A stretch of DNA of 9,215 nt, from contig WTCH01000185.1 in assembly GCA_013138675.1 (NCBI GenBank), positions 1 through 9,215 on the forward strand. Reading direction: 5' to 3'. The DNA comes from Woeseiaceae bacterium (GTDB lineage: Bacteria; Pseudomonadota; Gammaproteobacteria; Steroidobacterales; Woeseiaceae). Under the pieces are notes generated by a model. It searched no databases, was not told where the DNA came from, and saw only the letters and a program-made list of their open reading frames with translations. Of the stretch, positions 1-6,611 are shown in pieces (position 1 is the stretch's first letter; every line of letters begins with the position of its first letter). A program made the translations under genes and the position numbers.

Positions 1-96
1 TTTGCTGATTCTGAGCACGCTAAGATCCGTTGCGGGAACGATAAAGGACCATTTTAGTCCTATTTAGAGCGCCAGGCTATAGGATGCTTCGATTTT

Positions 97-105
97 TGCT
101 ATGCT
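97..105 (+). promoter_or_regulatory. possible extended -10 promoter element for the mla operon
   Basis: The bases TG-C-TATGCT form an extended -10 box (TGnTATGCT) about 40 bases upstream of the presumed mlaF start. No good -35 hexamer lies at the usual distance; the best candidate near 77-83 is poor, which extended -10 promoters can tolerate. Bases 1-96 hold no gene that I can support. This is a visual match only. Confidence 0.3.
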
Positions 106-132
106 ACGCGCGCCCTGGCGGCCGCCAGACCT

Positions 133-138
133 GGGAGA
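133..138 (+). promoter_or_regulatory. ribosome binding site that decides the mlaF start
   Basis: GGGAGA is the only good Shine-Dalgarno match near the 5' end of the MlaF frame. It stands six bases before an in-frame CTG at 145. There is no in-frame ATG, GTG or TTG between the upstream stop (TAG at 55-57) and this point, so the site argues for initiation at CTG. Confidence 0.55.
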
Positions 139-144
139 ATTGCA

Positions 145-951
145 CTGTCTGACCATCTCATCGAAGTACGCGATGTCGACTTTTCACGCGGCGAGCGGAC
201 GATATTCAGGGATCTGGACCTGACGATCGCCCGTGGCGAGGTGACAGCGATCATGGGGCCGAGCGGCACGGGCAAGACCACACTGCTGCAGCTGATTACG
301 CGGCAGCTCAATCCGGATAAGGGCCAGGTCATCGTGGCCGGTGATGATATTTCGAAATACAGCATTTCCGAGCTTTACAAAATGCGGCAACGCATGGGCA
401 TGTTGTTCCAGAACGGCGCGCTGCTGACCGACATGAGCGTATTCGAGAATGTCGCGTTTCCATTGCGCGAACACACGCGGCTCGGGGAGCGACTGATTCG
501 CAATGTTGTGCTCATGAAGCTGCACGCTGTAGGTCTACGTGGTGCCGCCTACATGATGCCTGCGCAGCTTTCGGGCGGCATGGCGCGTCGCGTCGCGCTG
601 GCGCGGGCTATCGTCATGGACCCGGCCATGCTGATTTACGATGAGCCTTTTGTCGGTCTCGATCCGATCTCGATGGGCGTCATTGCCAAGCTCATTCGGC
701 AGATGAATGACGCGCTCGGCATTACAAGCATCGTGGTTAGCCACGACGTCAAAGAGATCGGTGAGGTCGCGGATTTCAGCTATGTGATCGCCGACGGCAA
801 GGTTGCTGCCTCCGGTCGTCCGGCTGATCTCAAGAATGAGTCGTCGGAACTGGTCAGACAGTTCATGCTGGGGCTGGCCGACGGACCGGTCGCGTTTCAC
901 TACGACGCCCCTGACTATGCCGAGCAACTCCTCGGCTCGGGAACGGACTAA
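145..951 (+). CDS. mlaF: MlaF, ATP-binding subunit of the Mla phospholipid ABC transporter
   Basis: Cytoplasmic ATPase of the MlaFEDB inner-membrane complex that drives phospholipid traffic between inner and outer membrane. From CTG at 145 the product is 268 residues, close to E. coli MlaF (269). The Walker A motif GPSGTGKTT is at about 38-46, the Q-loop glutamine at about 89, the ABC signature LSGGM at 142-146, Walker B ending in DE at 166-167 and the switch histidine in SHD at about 200. The stretches ADGPVAFHYD near the C-terminus and PLREHT in the middle are typical of MlaF rather than of other ABC ATPases. The start is unusual: the first in-frame GTG (241) would remove the N-terminal beta strands just before Walker A, whereas CTG at 145 has a well-placed GGGAGA and gives an N-terminus (SDHLIEVRDVDFSRG) that aligns with the family. 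First gene of the operon, ending six bases before mlaE. Confidence 0.95.
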   Translation: MSDHLIEVRDVDFSRGERTIFRDLDLTIARGEVTAIMGPSGTGKTTLLQLITRQLNPDKGQVIVAGDDISKYSISELYKMRQRMGMLFQNGALLTDMSVFENVAFPLREHTRLGERLIRNVVLMKLHAVGLRGAAYMMPAQLSGGMARRVALARAIVMDPAMLIYDEPFVGLDPISMGVIAKLIRQMNDALGITSIVVSHDVKEIGEVADFSYVIADGKVAASGRPADLKNESSELVRQFMLGLADGPVAFHYDAPDYAEQLLGSGTD

Positions 952-957
952 GCACTC

Positions 958-1722
958 ATGTTTCGCGAAATCTGGAACACATTTCTAAATTTCCTGCACG
1001 ACTTTGGTGCCATGTGCCTGTTTTTCCTGCGCTTGCTGCAGTACACGCCGTCAGTGCTTGTCAGGCGCTTTAACCTGGTTTCCTACCAGGTGTACAACGC
1101 GGGTGCGTTGTCACTCGTCGTCATCATGATTAGTGGACTATTCGTCGGTGCAGTGCTGGCGCTGCTGGCTTATTCCAGCCTTGAGCAATTCAATGCTGAG
1201 GACACGACCGGTATTTTCGCTGGGCTCGGCCTCACCAAGGGAATCGGGCCTGTGTTCACCGCGCTTCTGTTTGCCGGGCGCGCCGGGACTGCGCTCACAT
1301 CAGAAATCGGCCTGATGAAGGCAACAGATCAGCTCTCCGCAATGGAAATGATGGCCGTGGATCCAATGCGTTATGTCGCCGTGCCCCGGTTCCTGGGCGG
1401 CGTTATCGCCGTGCCGCTTCTTACCGCGATATTCACCTCGATTGGTCTATTGGGCGCACATCTCGTTGCGGTTGAGCAGCTCGGTGTCGACGTCGGATCG
1501 TACTGGCAGCAGTTACAGAATGTTGTCGACGGTCCTGATATTCACGAGGGAATTACGAAGAGCATTGTGTTCGGATTTATCGCCAGCCTGGTGGCCGTCT
1601 GGGAAGGTTATAATTCGAAGCCGACCGCCGAAGGTGTTGGACGGGCCACGACACGGACCGTCGTCGCTACGTCGATCGCAGTGTTGTTTTTCAATTACAT
1701 GATTACCGCAATTTATCTCTGA
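958..1722 (+). CDS. mlaE: MlaE, permease subunit of the Mla phospholipid transporter
   Basis: Integral inner-membrane subunit of MlaFEDB, 254 residues (E. coli MlaE 260). An amphipathic N-terminal segment (about 5-30) is followed by hydrophobic segments near 46-72, 97-112, 145-172, 203-216 and 235-254, as expected for the MlaE/YrbE permease family (PF02405). The family hallmark GRAGTALTSEIGLM (about 107-120) followed by QLSAMEMMAVDP (about 125-136) is clear; this cytoplasmic helix couples to MlaF. The ATG at 958 lies six bases after the mlaF stop. Its own Shine-Dalgarno sequence is weak, so it is probably translated by coupling to mlaF. The stop codon is followed almost at once by mlaD. Nothing is missing or broken. 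Confidence 0.96.
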   Translation: MFREIWNTFLNFLHDFGAMCLFFLRLLQYTPSVLVRRFNLVSYQVYNAGALSLVVIMISGLFVGAVLALLAYSSLEQFNAEDTTGIFAGLGLTKGIGPVFTALLFAGRAGTALTSEIGLMKATDQLSAMEMMAVDPMRYVAVPRFLGGVIAVPLLTAIFTSIGLLGAHLVAVEQLGVDVGSYWQQLQNVVDGPDIHEGITKSIVFGFIASLVAVWEGYNSKPTAEGVGRATTRTVVATSIAVLFFNYMITAIYL

Positions 1723-1731
1723 GGCTTGACT

Positions 1732-2214
1732 ATGCAGCAGACACGTACGATTGAGATTGGTACTGGACTATTCGCCTTGCTCGGCATTAGTGCGCTATTT
1801 TTCCTGACCACGCAGACAACAGGTAGTGACGATTTCAACGTCGATGATACCTACGAAGTGGCGGCGCGATTTGACAACGTTGGCAGTCTGAAGCCGCGAG
1901 CGCCGGTGTCGATGTCTGGCGTTACCATTGGCCGGGTCACCGAGATTCACTTCGACTCCGATGCTCTGGAGGCCGTCGTCACCTTCGTCGTAGACAGTCA
2001 GTACGACCAGCTTCCCGATGACTCCGACGCCAGTATTTTGACGTCAGGTCTGTTGGGCAGCCAGTATATTGGTCTTACAGCCGGTGGGTCACCGTTCTAT
2101 CTCGAAGACGGTAGTGAGATCCTGTTCACACAATCAGCCCTCCTGCTTGAGAATATAATAGGCAAGTTCCTGATCAGTGGGCCGCCGGATGGTGATGGCG
2201 AGGACGAAGAGTAG
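1732..2214 (+). CDS. mlaD: MlaD, MCE-domain lipid-binding subunit
   Basis: Single-pass inner-membrane protein with a periplasmic MCE domain. In the known complex six copies form a hydrophobic-pored ring on top of MlaE. The product is 160 residues; E. coli MlaD is 183, and the difference lies mainly in the C-terminal tail. An N-terminal membrane anchor occupies about 8-28 and the MCE domain about 38-118, including DNVGSLKPRAPVSMSG and the pore-loop motif TSGLLGSQY with its paired leucines at 107-108. The C-terminal helix LLLENIIGKFL matches the family, and the end is acidic (DGDGEDEE). ATG at 1732 was chosen over TTG at 1726 because GAGG at 1721-1724 is seven bases before the ATG. That GAGG overlaps the mlaE stop region. 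Confidence 0.95.
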   Translation: MQQTRTIEIGTGLFALLGISALFFLTTQTTGSDDFNVDDTYEVAARFDNVGSLKPRAPVSMSGVTIGRVTEIHFDSDALEAVVTFVVDSQYDQLPDDSDASILTSGLLGSQYIGLTAGGSPFYLEDGSEILFTQSALLLENIIGKFLISGPPDGDGEDEE

Positions 2215-2226
2215 TTTGAGGTACGG

Positions 2227-2844
2227 ATGAATATGTTTCGATTGGTGACATTTGCTTTCATTGCAGCGCTCGCGCTGGCTTTGCCTGATGCTGAGGCCGC
2301 GACCCGGCCCAGCGAGGTCATCGAGGGCGCCGTTGATTTGCTGAACGAGGGCCTGAGCGGTCGCAAAGAAGAACTTACTGCCGACGAGGATGCGCTGCGT
2401 GCATTCATTGACGGTATTCTTTTGCCGCGTTTCGACCGCGAATTTGCCGCTGGTGCAGTATTGGGTAAACACTGGCGGACTGCGAGTGATGAGCAGAAGG
2501 ATCGATTCGTATCTGCTTTTTACGCGACACTTTTGCAGCGTTATGCCGACGGGATCCTGGAGTTCGATATGGATCGTGTGGAGATCCTCCCGTACAAGGG
2601 CAACGCCAGTAAACGAACCACGGTCGTCAAGACAAATGTACGTCTCGATGATGGCAGCAAGATTCCGGTGCACTACGGCCTGGTGAACCGCGAAGACCAA
2701 TGGCGCATGTACGATGTGAAAATCGAAGGCATTTCTTATGTCATCACCTATCGCAAGGAGCTCGAGTCAGAAATACGCAGCACGAGCCTCGACGCAGTCA
2801 TTAACAGGCTTGAGCGAGAAGCTGGCGCGGCTACAAATGAGTGA
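2227..2844 (+). CDS. mlaC: MlaC, periplasmic phospholipid shuttle protein
   Basis: Soluble periplasmic carrier (Tol_Tol_Ttg2 family, PF05494) that moves phospholipids between the outer-membrane MlaA complex and MlaFEDB. The precursor has 205 residues. A signal peptide with basic residue R5 and a hydrophobic core spans about 1-24, with likely cleavage after AEA. Family features include LPRFDREFAAGAVLGKHWR (about 61-79), where the D/E-F and GxxW pattern is typical, and YADGILEFD, VRLDDGSKIPVHYGL and WRMYDVKIEGISYV towards the C-terminus. GAGG at 2218-2221 stands five bases before the ATG. The 3' end overlaps mlaB by eight bases, which suggests translational coupling. Confidence 0.95.
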   Translation: MNMFRLVTFAFIAALALALPDAEAATRPSEVIEGAVDLLNEGLSGRKEELTADEDALRAFIDGILLPRFDREFAAGAVLGKHWRTASDEQKDRFVSAFYATLLQRYADGILEFDMDRVEILPYKGNASKRTTVVKTNVRLDDGSKIPVHYGLVNREDQWRMYDVKIEGISYVITYRKELESEIRSTSLDAVINRLEREAGAATNE

Positions 2845-3127
2845 GTTCGATCTGCAGGACCAGGGCGAGGGGCGTTTTTCGCTCAGCGGCGACATGTCTT
2901 TTGAAACGGCGAACCAGATCCTGAATTCGAGTGAACCATTGTTTCGACAACACGCCGCACTTGAAATCGACCTGTCGGGAGTTGGCAAAGCCGACTCGGC
3001 TGGCCTCGCTCTGATGCTTGAATGGAAGGCGCAGGCCGGACAGCGCGGCGCGGCAATTCAGTTCGTTGCTATTCCGGACAGCCTTCTGGCCGTTGCGAAA
3101 ACGTCCGAGGTCAGTGACCTGATTTAA
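2837..3127 (+). CDS. mlaB: MlaB, STAS-domain subunit of the Mla transporter
   Basis: Small cytoplasmic STAS-domain protein (96 residues; E. coli MlaB 97) that binds MlaF and stabilises the active transporter. Visible features are the first beta strands (GRFSLSGDMSFETAN), the central LEIDLSGVGKADSAGLALM segment (about 42-60) and a C-terminal QFVAIPDSLLAVAKTSEV helix. Ser54 in ADSAG sits at the conserved STAS Ser/Thr position (a threonine in E. coli MlaB). The ATG lies inside the end of mlaC, in the sequence ATGAGTGA, so the two genes overlap by eight bases. No strong independent Shine-Dalgarno sequence is seen and coupling is likely. Last gene of the operon. Its stop codon is six bases from that of the convergent mlaA. 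Confidence 0.92.
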   Translation: MSEFDLQDQGEGRFSLSGDMSFETANQILNSSEPLFRQHAALEIDLSGVGKADSAGLALMLEWKAQAGQRGAAIQFVAIPDSLLAVAKTSEVSDLI

Positions 3128-3133
3128 ACGGGC

Positions 3134-3940
3134 CTATTCAGAGGCCTCTTCTGCTGTCGTGTCTTCGTCCACGAAGAACTCGTCAAACATCTCGTCGTCG
3201 TAAAACTCTTCTTCTTCATCCGTTGGCGGATTGCCGTCGAAAATGCGGAATGTGCGGTTTTGCCGGAATGCCTCGCGGACGGTGACGTAGGGATCCTGGG
3301 AGTCCTCGAGAATGGAGTCTGCACCCAGCAAGCGATACCTGAGGTCGACGAAACGTAGAGCCCAGACTTTGTCGCGCACGGACGTGTTGTCGTAATACGT
3401 CCAGACATCCGAGTAATAGTCGACTGGTATTGCGACGGCGTCCGAGGCCATAGTCGGCCCCAGGAATGGCAGGACGATGTAAGGACCGTCGGGTACGCCC
3501 CAGACCGACAAGGTCTGTGCGAAGTTCTCGTCGTAGCGCTCCATACCGGAAGCCCCTGCGATGTCAAACAAGCCAACGATTCCCAGAGTGCTATTGAACA
3601 GGAAACGCCCGAGTTCGTTAAATCCCTGTCCGGGTTCGCCTTGCAGGAAGTTGTTCAGCGCCGATCGTGGCGTCGTCAGGTTGCTGAAGAAATTCGTGAC
3701 ACTGCGGCGTACCGGCGTGGGCACGACCTTGCGGTAACCGCGGGCGAGGGGACGAAATGCGACCTTGTCCAGCGCCATGTTAAATGAATGCACCGTGCGG
3801 TTGAGTGGCTCAAGCGGGTCGTACTCGACGTAGGTCGAATTCTCATCCAGCGGATCGTGCGACGCACAGCCCGTAAGGGGCCCAGCCACTACTAGAAGAA
3901 GCAACGCCAACAAGTGCGAAAAACGCACTTCGCTCCGCAT
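3134..3940 (-). CDS. mlaA: MlaA (VacJ), outer-membrane lipoprotein of the Mla pathway
   Basis: Outer-membrane lipoprotein that removes phospholipids from the outer leaflet and hands them to MlaC; in known systems it associates with trimeric porins. The precursor has 268 residues (E. coli 251). A lipoprotein signal peptide ends in the lipobox LTGC (Cys25), and the next residues are Ala-Ser, consistent with export to the outer membrane. The MlaA core is well kept: YDPLEPLNRTVHSFN (about 40-54), FFSNLTTPRSALNNFLQG, FLFNSTLGIVGLFDIA, FAQTLSVWGVPDGPYIVLPFLGP and the DPYVTVREAF segment. After about residue 240 comes a strongly acidic tail, with about 16 Asp/Glu in 28 residues. The ATG overlaps the bepA stop (TAATG), so translation is probably coupled to bepA. 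The gene converges with mlaB, which places all six mla genes in one locus. Confidence 0.95.
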   Translation of the reverse strand: MRSEVRFSHLLALLLLVVAGPLTGCASHDPLDENSTYVEYDPLEPLNRTVHSFNMALDKVAFRPLARGYRKVVPTPVRRSVTNFFSNLTTPRSALNNFLQGEPGQGFNELGRFLFNSTLGIVGLFDIAGASGMERYDENFAQTLSVWGVPDGPYIVLPFLGPTMASDAVAIPVDYYSDVWTYYDNTSVRDKVWALRFVDLRYRLLGADSILEDSQDPYVTVREAFRQNRTFRIFDGNPPTDEEEEFYDDEMFDEFFVDEDTTAEEASE

Positions 3941-5442
3941 TATTGGCTCGTACTCACGGTAAGGCCGACCGGGCGACTGCGCTGCAACTGAGTGAGCTGC
4001 TCCTCGGTCATGAACTCGCGGATGAAGTCGATCCTGGCTTCAAACCGAATGCGCTGGATCTCCTGCAACTCTGGCATTGCCAGCGCCTGGCGCAGGTAGT
4101 TGACGCCGCCAACGAGGTCACCAGTCATCAATCGGTACTCTGACAGGTAGTAGTAGGCCTCGGCGCCTTCGCCGGCCATCGAGGCAGCCCTTGCGATCAG
4201 CCGCACCTGTTCCGGCGTTGGCGGCACGTTATTCATCAGGTCGAGTAGCATCGTGTGCGCCTGTTCGGCCTTGCCGAGTTGCAGCAAGAGTTCTCCGTAG
4301 TGGATGACCAGTGGCACATTGCGGGGGAACAGATCGACTGCCTCGTCAAAGGTCCTCTGACCCGCGGAGTACTGTTCAAGGGCAAGTTGGGCTTGACCCA
4401 GTCCAATGTGGAACGCAATGACTTTCTTGTCTTTTTCCACCAGGTATTCAAAGATCCGGCGGGCCTCATAGTCGCGCCCGGCGCGCTGATAGGCGACCGC
4501 CCGTCCATAGCGTTCAACGTCCGTCTGATTCTCGTAGTCGCGACGTTCGAAATAGCTGACCGCTTGCTCCGACGTATCGAAGGCTGCAACGCGCAGCCGC
4601 GCCTGTACCAGTCCGTAGTTGGTTGAGTCGGACGTGCTGACGCGGGGGTATGCCGCGGATCGTGTACGGGCTTCCGCAATTCGTGCGGACGTCACCGGGT
4701 GAGTACGCAGGAACTCCGGCATGCGTTCGTCGGGTGCGCTGAGTTGTTGCCGCGACATCACTTCAAAAAACGAACTCATACCGTGCGGGTCAAATCCGGC
4801 CTGGGCCAGTGCGCCGATGCCGATACGGTCCGCTTCGTATTCATTGCTGCGTGTGAAATTGATTTGCTGTTGTGCCGCAGTACCCTGAGCTATGGCCATT
4901 CCGGCCTGGACGACGTCGGCATCTCCACCGGCTGCGCCAAGAATCAGGGCGCCCAGCATTAGTGCTGTCGACAGAACGCTCTGCCGGCTGCTTGCATGAA
5001 TGGACCGTGCAATGTGGCGTTGCGTGACGTGCGCGACCTCGTGAGCCAGTACGCCAGCGAGCTCGTCTTCATTGCGCGAGGCATCGATAAGGCCGGTGTG
5101 AACGCCGATATATCCGCCGGGCAGCGCGAAGGCGTTGATCCGCGGGTCATCAACCACAAAAAACGTGAATTCATGATCCCCGTCGTTGGTTTGTGCGGCA
5201 ATGAGGTGGCCAATTTCGTTAATGTACTCGGTGATTTGCGGGTCTTCGACCAGTTGCCCGCTCATGCGAATGCTGCGCATGATTGCGCGCCCGATCTGGG
5301 CTTCCTGCGACTTGTTGAGAATCGCATCGGCCGGGCTGCCCATATCCGGGATCTTGATATCATCCGCGCCGGCACCGCTGACGAATACGACAGCCGTAAC
5401 AGCGAGCAGCGTCAGAGCGCGTTTGGCGAAATCACGAATCAA
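3940..5442 (-). CDS. bepA: BepA-like periplasmic M48 metalloprotease with TPR domain
   Basis: Periplasmic zinc protease and chaperone of the BepA (YfgC) type, which in E. coli promotes LptD maturation and degrades stalled outer-membrane proteins at the BAM complex. The product has 500 residues (E. coli 487). It has a signal peptide of about 1-26 (core LTLLAVTAVVFVSGAGA) and a peptidase domain with HEVAH at 134-138. NEYEAD supplies the third zinc ligand, probably Glu201. RTHPVTSARI contains His247, which matches the regulatory histidine of BepA. A C-terminal TPR region (about 285-480) is rich in A-x-Y/F helical repeats. The start is TTG at 5440-5442, since the only nearby alternative is CTG and a stop lies four codons further upstream; GAGA is seven bases before TTG. 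It overlaps mlaA by one base. Confidence 0.93.
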   Translation of the reverse strand: MIRDFAKRALTLLAVTAVVFVSGAGADDIKIPDMGSPADAILNKSQEAQIGRAIMRSIRMSGQLVEDPQITEYINEIGHLIAAQTNDGDHEFTFFVVDDPRINAFALPGGYIGVHTGLIDASRNEDELAGVLAHEVAHVTQRHIARSIHASSRQSVLSTALMLGALILGAAGGDADVVQAGMAIAQGTAAQQQINFTRSNEYEADRIGIGALAQAGFDPHGMSSFFEVMSRQQLSAPDERMPEFLRTHPVTSARIAEARTRSAAYPRVSTSDSTNYGLVQARLRVAAFDTSEQAVSYFERRDYENQTDVERYGRAVAYQRAGRDYEARRIFEYLVEKDKKVIAFHIGLGQAQLALEQYSAGQRTFDEAVDLFPRNVPLVIHYGELLLQLGKAEQAHTMLLDLMNNVPPTPEQVRLIARAASMAGEGAEAYYYLSEYRLMTGDLVGGVNYLRQALAMPELQEIQRIRFEARIDFIREFMTEEQLTQLQRSRPVGLTVSTSQ

Positions 5443-5458
5443 CAGAAAATCTCAAAAT

Positions 5459-5486
5459 TACAGGGCCTTACAACTGGGACCCTGTA
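5459..5486 (-). other. intergenic hairpin between bcp and bepA
   Basis: TACAGGG (5459-5465) and CCCTGTA (5480-5486) form a perfect seven-base stem with a 14-base loop, starting three bases after the bcp stop. On the minus strand it is followed by ATTTTGAGATTTT, which carries the bepA ribosome binding site. The T-run is broken, so it is at best a weak terminator. It could set the relative expression of bcp and bepA or stabilise the upstream mRNA. Confidence 0.4.
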
Positions 5487-5488
5487 TC

Positions 5489-5965
5489 TTAGCGTGTGTT
5501 CCACATTCTAACGCTTTCGAGCACCTCTGCGGCATGCCCTTTTACCTTAACTTTGCGCCACTCTTCCCGCAGCTTGCCGTCTTTGTCGATCAGGAACGTA
5601 CTGCGGACAACGCCCATGAACTTTCGGCCGTACAGGGTCTTTTCGTGAATTACGTCAAACGCCTTGCAGAGCTTTTCATCGGGATCCGACAGGAGGTCGA
5701 ACGGAAAACCCTGCTTGGCCCTGAATTTCTCATGTGAAGCGATACTGTCGCGAGATACACCGAAGATCACCGTGTTCTGGCGCCGAAACTTTGCTGACAA
5801 TTCCTTGAAGTCGAGTCCTTCCTGGGTGCAGCCAGGGGTGCTGTCTTTCGGATAGAAATAGATAACGACGTTTTTCCCGCGCAGGTCTTTTAGCCGCATG
5901 TTCTTGTCGCCCGTTGCCTCGCACGTGAAATCGGCAACGACGCGGTTCAATGTGGGTCCGCCCAA
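5489..5965 (-). CDS. bcp: Bcp-type thiol peroxidase (peroxiredoxin Q family)
   Basis: Cytoplasmic thiol peroxidase of the AhpC/TSA superfamily that reduces hydrogen peroxide and organic peroxides. The product has 158 residues (E. coli Bcp 156). The active-site pattern PxxxTxxC is present as P39-K-D-S-T43-P-G-C46 after the strand NVVIYFY, and the conserved arginine lies in VVRSTFLID (R121). The position that holds the resolving cysteine in E. coli Bcp (C50, five residues after the peroxidatic cysteine) is a leucine here, so this is probably a one-Cys type or uses another partner; the other cysteines are C15 and C100. The start is TTG with AAGGAG six bases upstream, one of the best ribosome binding sites in the window. 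It follows gcvR by 22 bases in the same direction, as in the E. coli gcvR-bcp pair. Confidence 0.94.
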   Translation of the reverse strand: MGGPTLNRVVADFTCEATGDKNMRLKDLRGKNVVIYFYPKDSTPGCTQEGLDFKELSAKFRRQNTVIFGVSRDSIASHEKFRAKQGFPFDLLSDPDEKLCKAFDVIHEKTLYGRKFMGVVRSTFLIDKDGKLREEWRKVKVKGHAAEVLESVRMWNTR

Positions 5966-5971
5966 TGGATT

Positions 5972-5977
5972 CTCCTT
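5972..5977 (-). promoter_or_regulatory. ribosome binding site that decides the bcp TTG start
   Basis: On the minus strand the sequence reads AAGGAG, then six bases, then TTG. No ATG or GTG in the bcp frame lies near it, and this strong site supports TTG initiation. Confidence 0.7.
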
Positions 5978-5987
5978 GCTACTGGAT

Positions 5988-6518
5988 TCAGGCTTTTACT
6001 GGCTCGAGAATGGCATCAAGATTGAGGCGATCGCACAATTCCAGAAACTCGTCACGTAATTGCGCGATATGCACGGTCGAGGGGATGTTGACGGCCATCT
6101 GGACCGCGAACATCGGTGCCCCCGTGTGTGCGGCAGCGTAGCCGCGCGTGGCTACGTCAGCGATCTCAATATTATGCGCGGCAAAGAAGTTTGCGAGGCC
6201 GAACACAATGCCCTGGTGGTCGAGACTGACCGCATCGACGGCGTAGGGCATTCGGTCGTCCTTGACGGCGCGTTGTCCAGTCTTGCGAATCGTGAAGGTC
6301 AGGTTGTCGCCACGGCCAAGCTTTTCGAGCTCCCTCTCGAGCTTGTCCAGTGTGTGCCAGTTACCCGAGACCAGCATGAGCATTGCGAACTCGGACCCGA
6401 GTGTTGCCATGCGGCTTTCCTCGATGTTGCCGTCGCAGGCCATGATGACCTTGGTGATGTCCTGGACGACGCCCGTGCGGTCCGTGCCAATTGCTGATAA
6501 AACAATAAGTTGTGACAT
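5988..6518 (-). CDS. gcvR: GcvR, ACT-domain regulator of the glycine cleavage system
   Basis: Cytoplasmic regulator with two ACT domains. In E. coli GcvR binds GcvA and represses the glycine cleavage operon when glycine is scarce. The product has 176 residues (E. coli 190). The first ACT domain (about 3-80) begins with QLIVLSAIGTDRTGVVQDITK, a family-typical opening with DRTGVV; the second (about 90-172) contains YAVDAVSLDHQGIVFGLANFFAAHNIEIADV. The ATG start has GAGATAA just upstream. The gene is divergent from dapA and followed by bcp, the same neighbourhood as in E. coli, which supports the name. No gcvA or gcv operon lies in the window, so the target cannot be confirmed here. A generic two-ACT-domain protein is the alternative. 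Confidence 0.88.
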   Translation of the reverse strand: MSQLIVLSAIGTDRTGVVQDITKVIMACDGNIEESRMATLGSEFAMLMLVSGNWHTLDKLERELEKLGRGDNLTFTIRKTGQRAVKDDRMPYAVDAVSLDHQGIVFGLANFFAAHNIEIADVATRGYAAAHTGAPMFAVQMAVNIPSTVHIAQLRDEFLELCDRLNLDAILEPVKA

Positions 6519-6611
6519 TTATCTCGAAACTATGTGGATGGTTGTAGATGTGCCTTGCCAGCACCGGACATGAACAGTAACATCGCCGCCTCACACAGGC
6601 GAGGATCTGCA
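6519..6611. promoter_or_regulatory. divergent gcvR-dapA intergenic region
   Basis: These 93 bases must hold or overlap the promoters of both gcvR (minus) and dapA (plus). I see no consensus -35/-10 pair that I would defend. In the dapA leader CGCCT (6587-6591) can pair with AGGCG (6597-6601), and alternatively CCTC (6589-6592) with GAGG (6601-6604). The second pairing would cover the dapA ribosome binding site. Confidence 0.4.
6601..6605 (+). promoter_or_regulatory. ribosome binding site that decides the dapA GTG start
   Basis: GAGGA lies six bases before GTG at 6612. The earlier in-frame ATG codons at 6534 and 6570 would add residues with no counterpart in DapA, and the sequence MFKGSLVALATPF from GTG matches the family N-terminus exactly in length. 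Confidence 0.8.

Noticed and set aside
241..243. GTG at 241 as the mlaF start
   Set aside because: It would delete the first beta strands of the ATPase domain that are conserved in the family, and it has no fitting Shine-Dalgarno sequence.
1726..1728. TTG at 1726 as the mlaD start
   Set aside because: It lies only one base beyond GAGG, too close. ATG at 1732 has proper spacing.
3131..3146. GGCCT/AGGCC inverted repeat between mlaB and mlaA as a bidirectional terminator
   Set aside because: Five-pair stem with a six-base loop and no T-run on either side; it also lies largely within the mlaA coding end.
4996..5511. Plus-strand open frame of 171 codons antisense to bepA
   Set aside because: Shadow of the bepA reading frame. 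No recognisable family, and the opposite frame is a clear M48 protease.
6060..6497. Plus-strand open frame antisense to gcvR
   Set aside because: Shadow frame opposite a well-supported two-ACT-domain gene, with no start signals.
6534..6611. ATG codons at 6534 and 6570 as dapA starts
   Set aside because: They add residues absent from the family and have no ribosome binding site. GTG at 6612 has GAGGA at ideal spacing.
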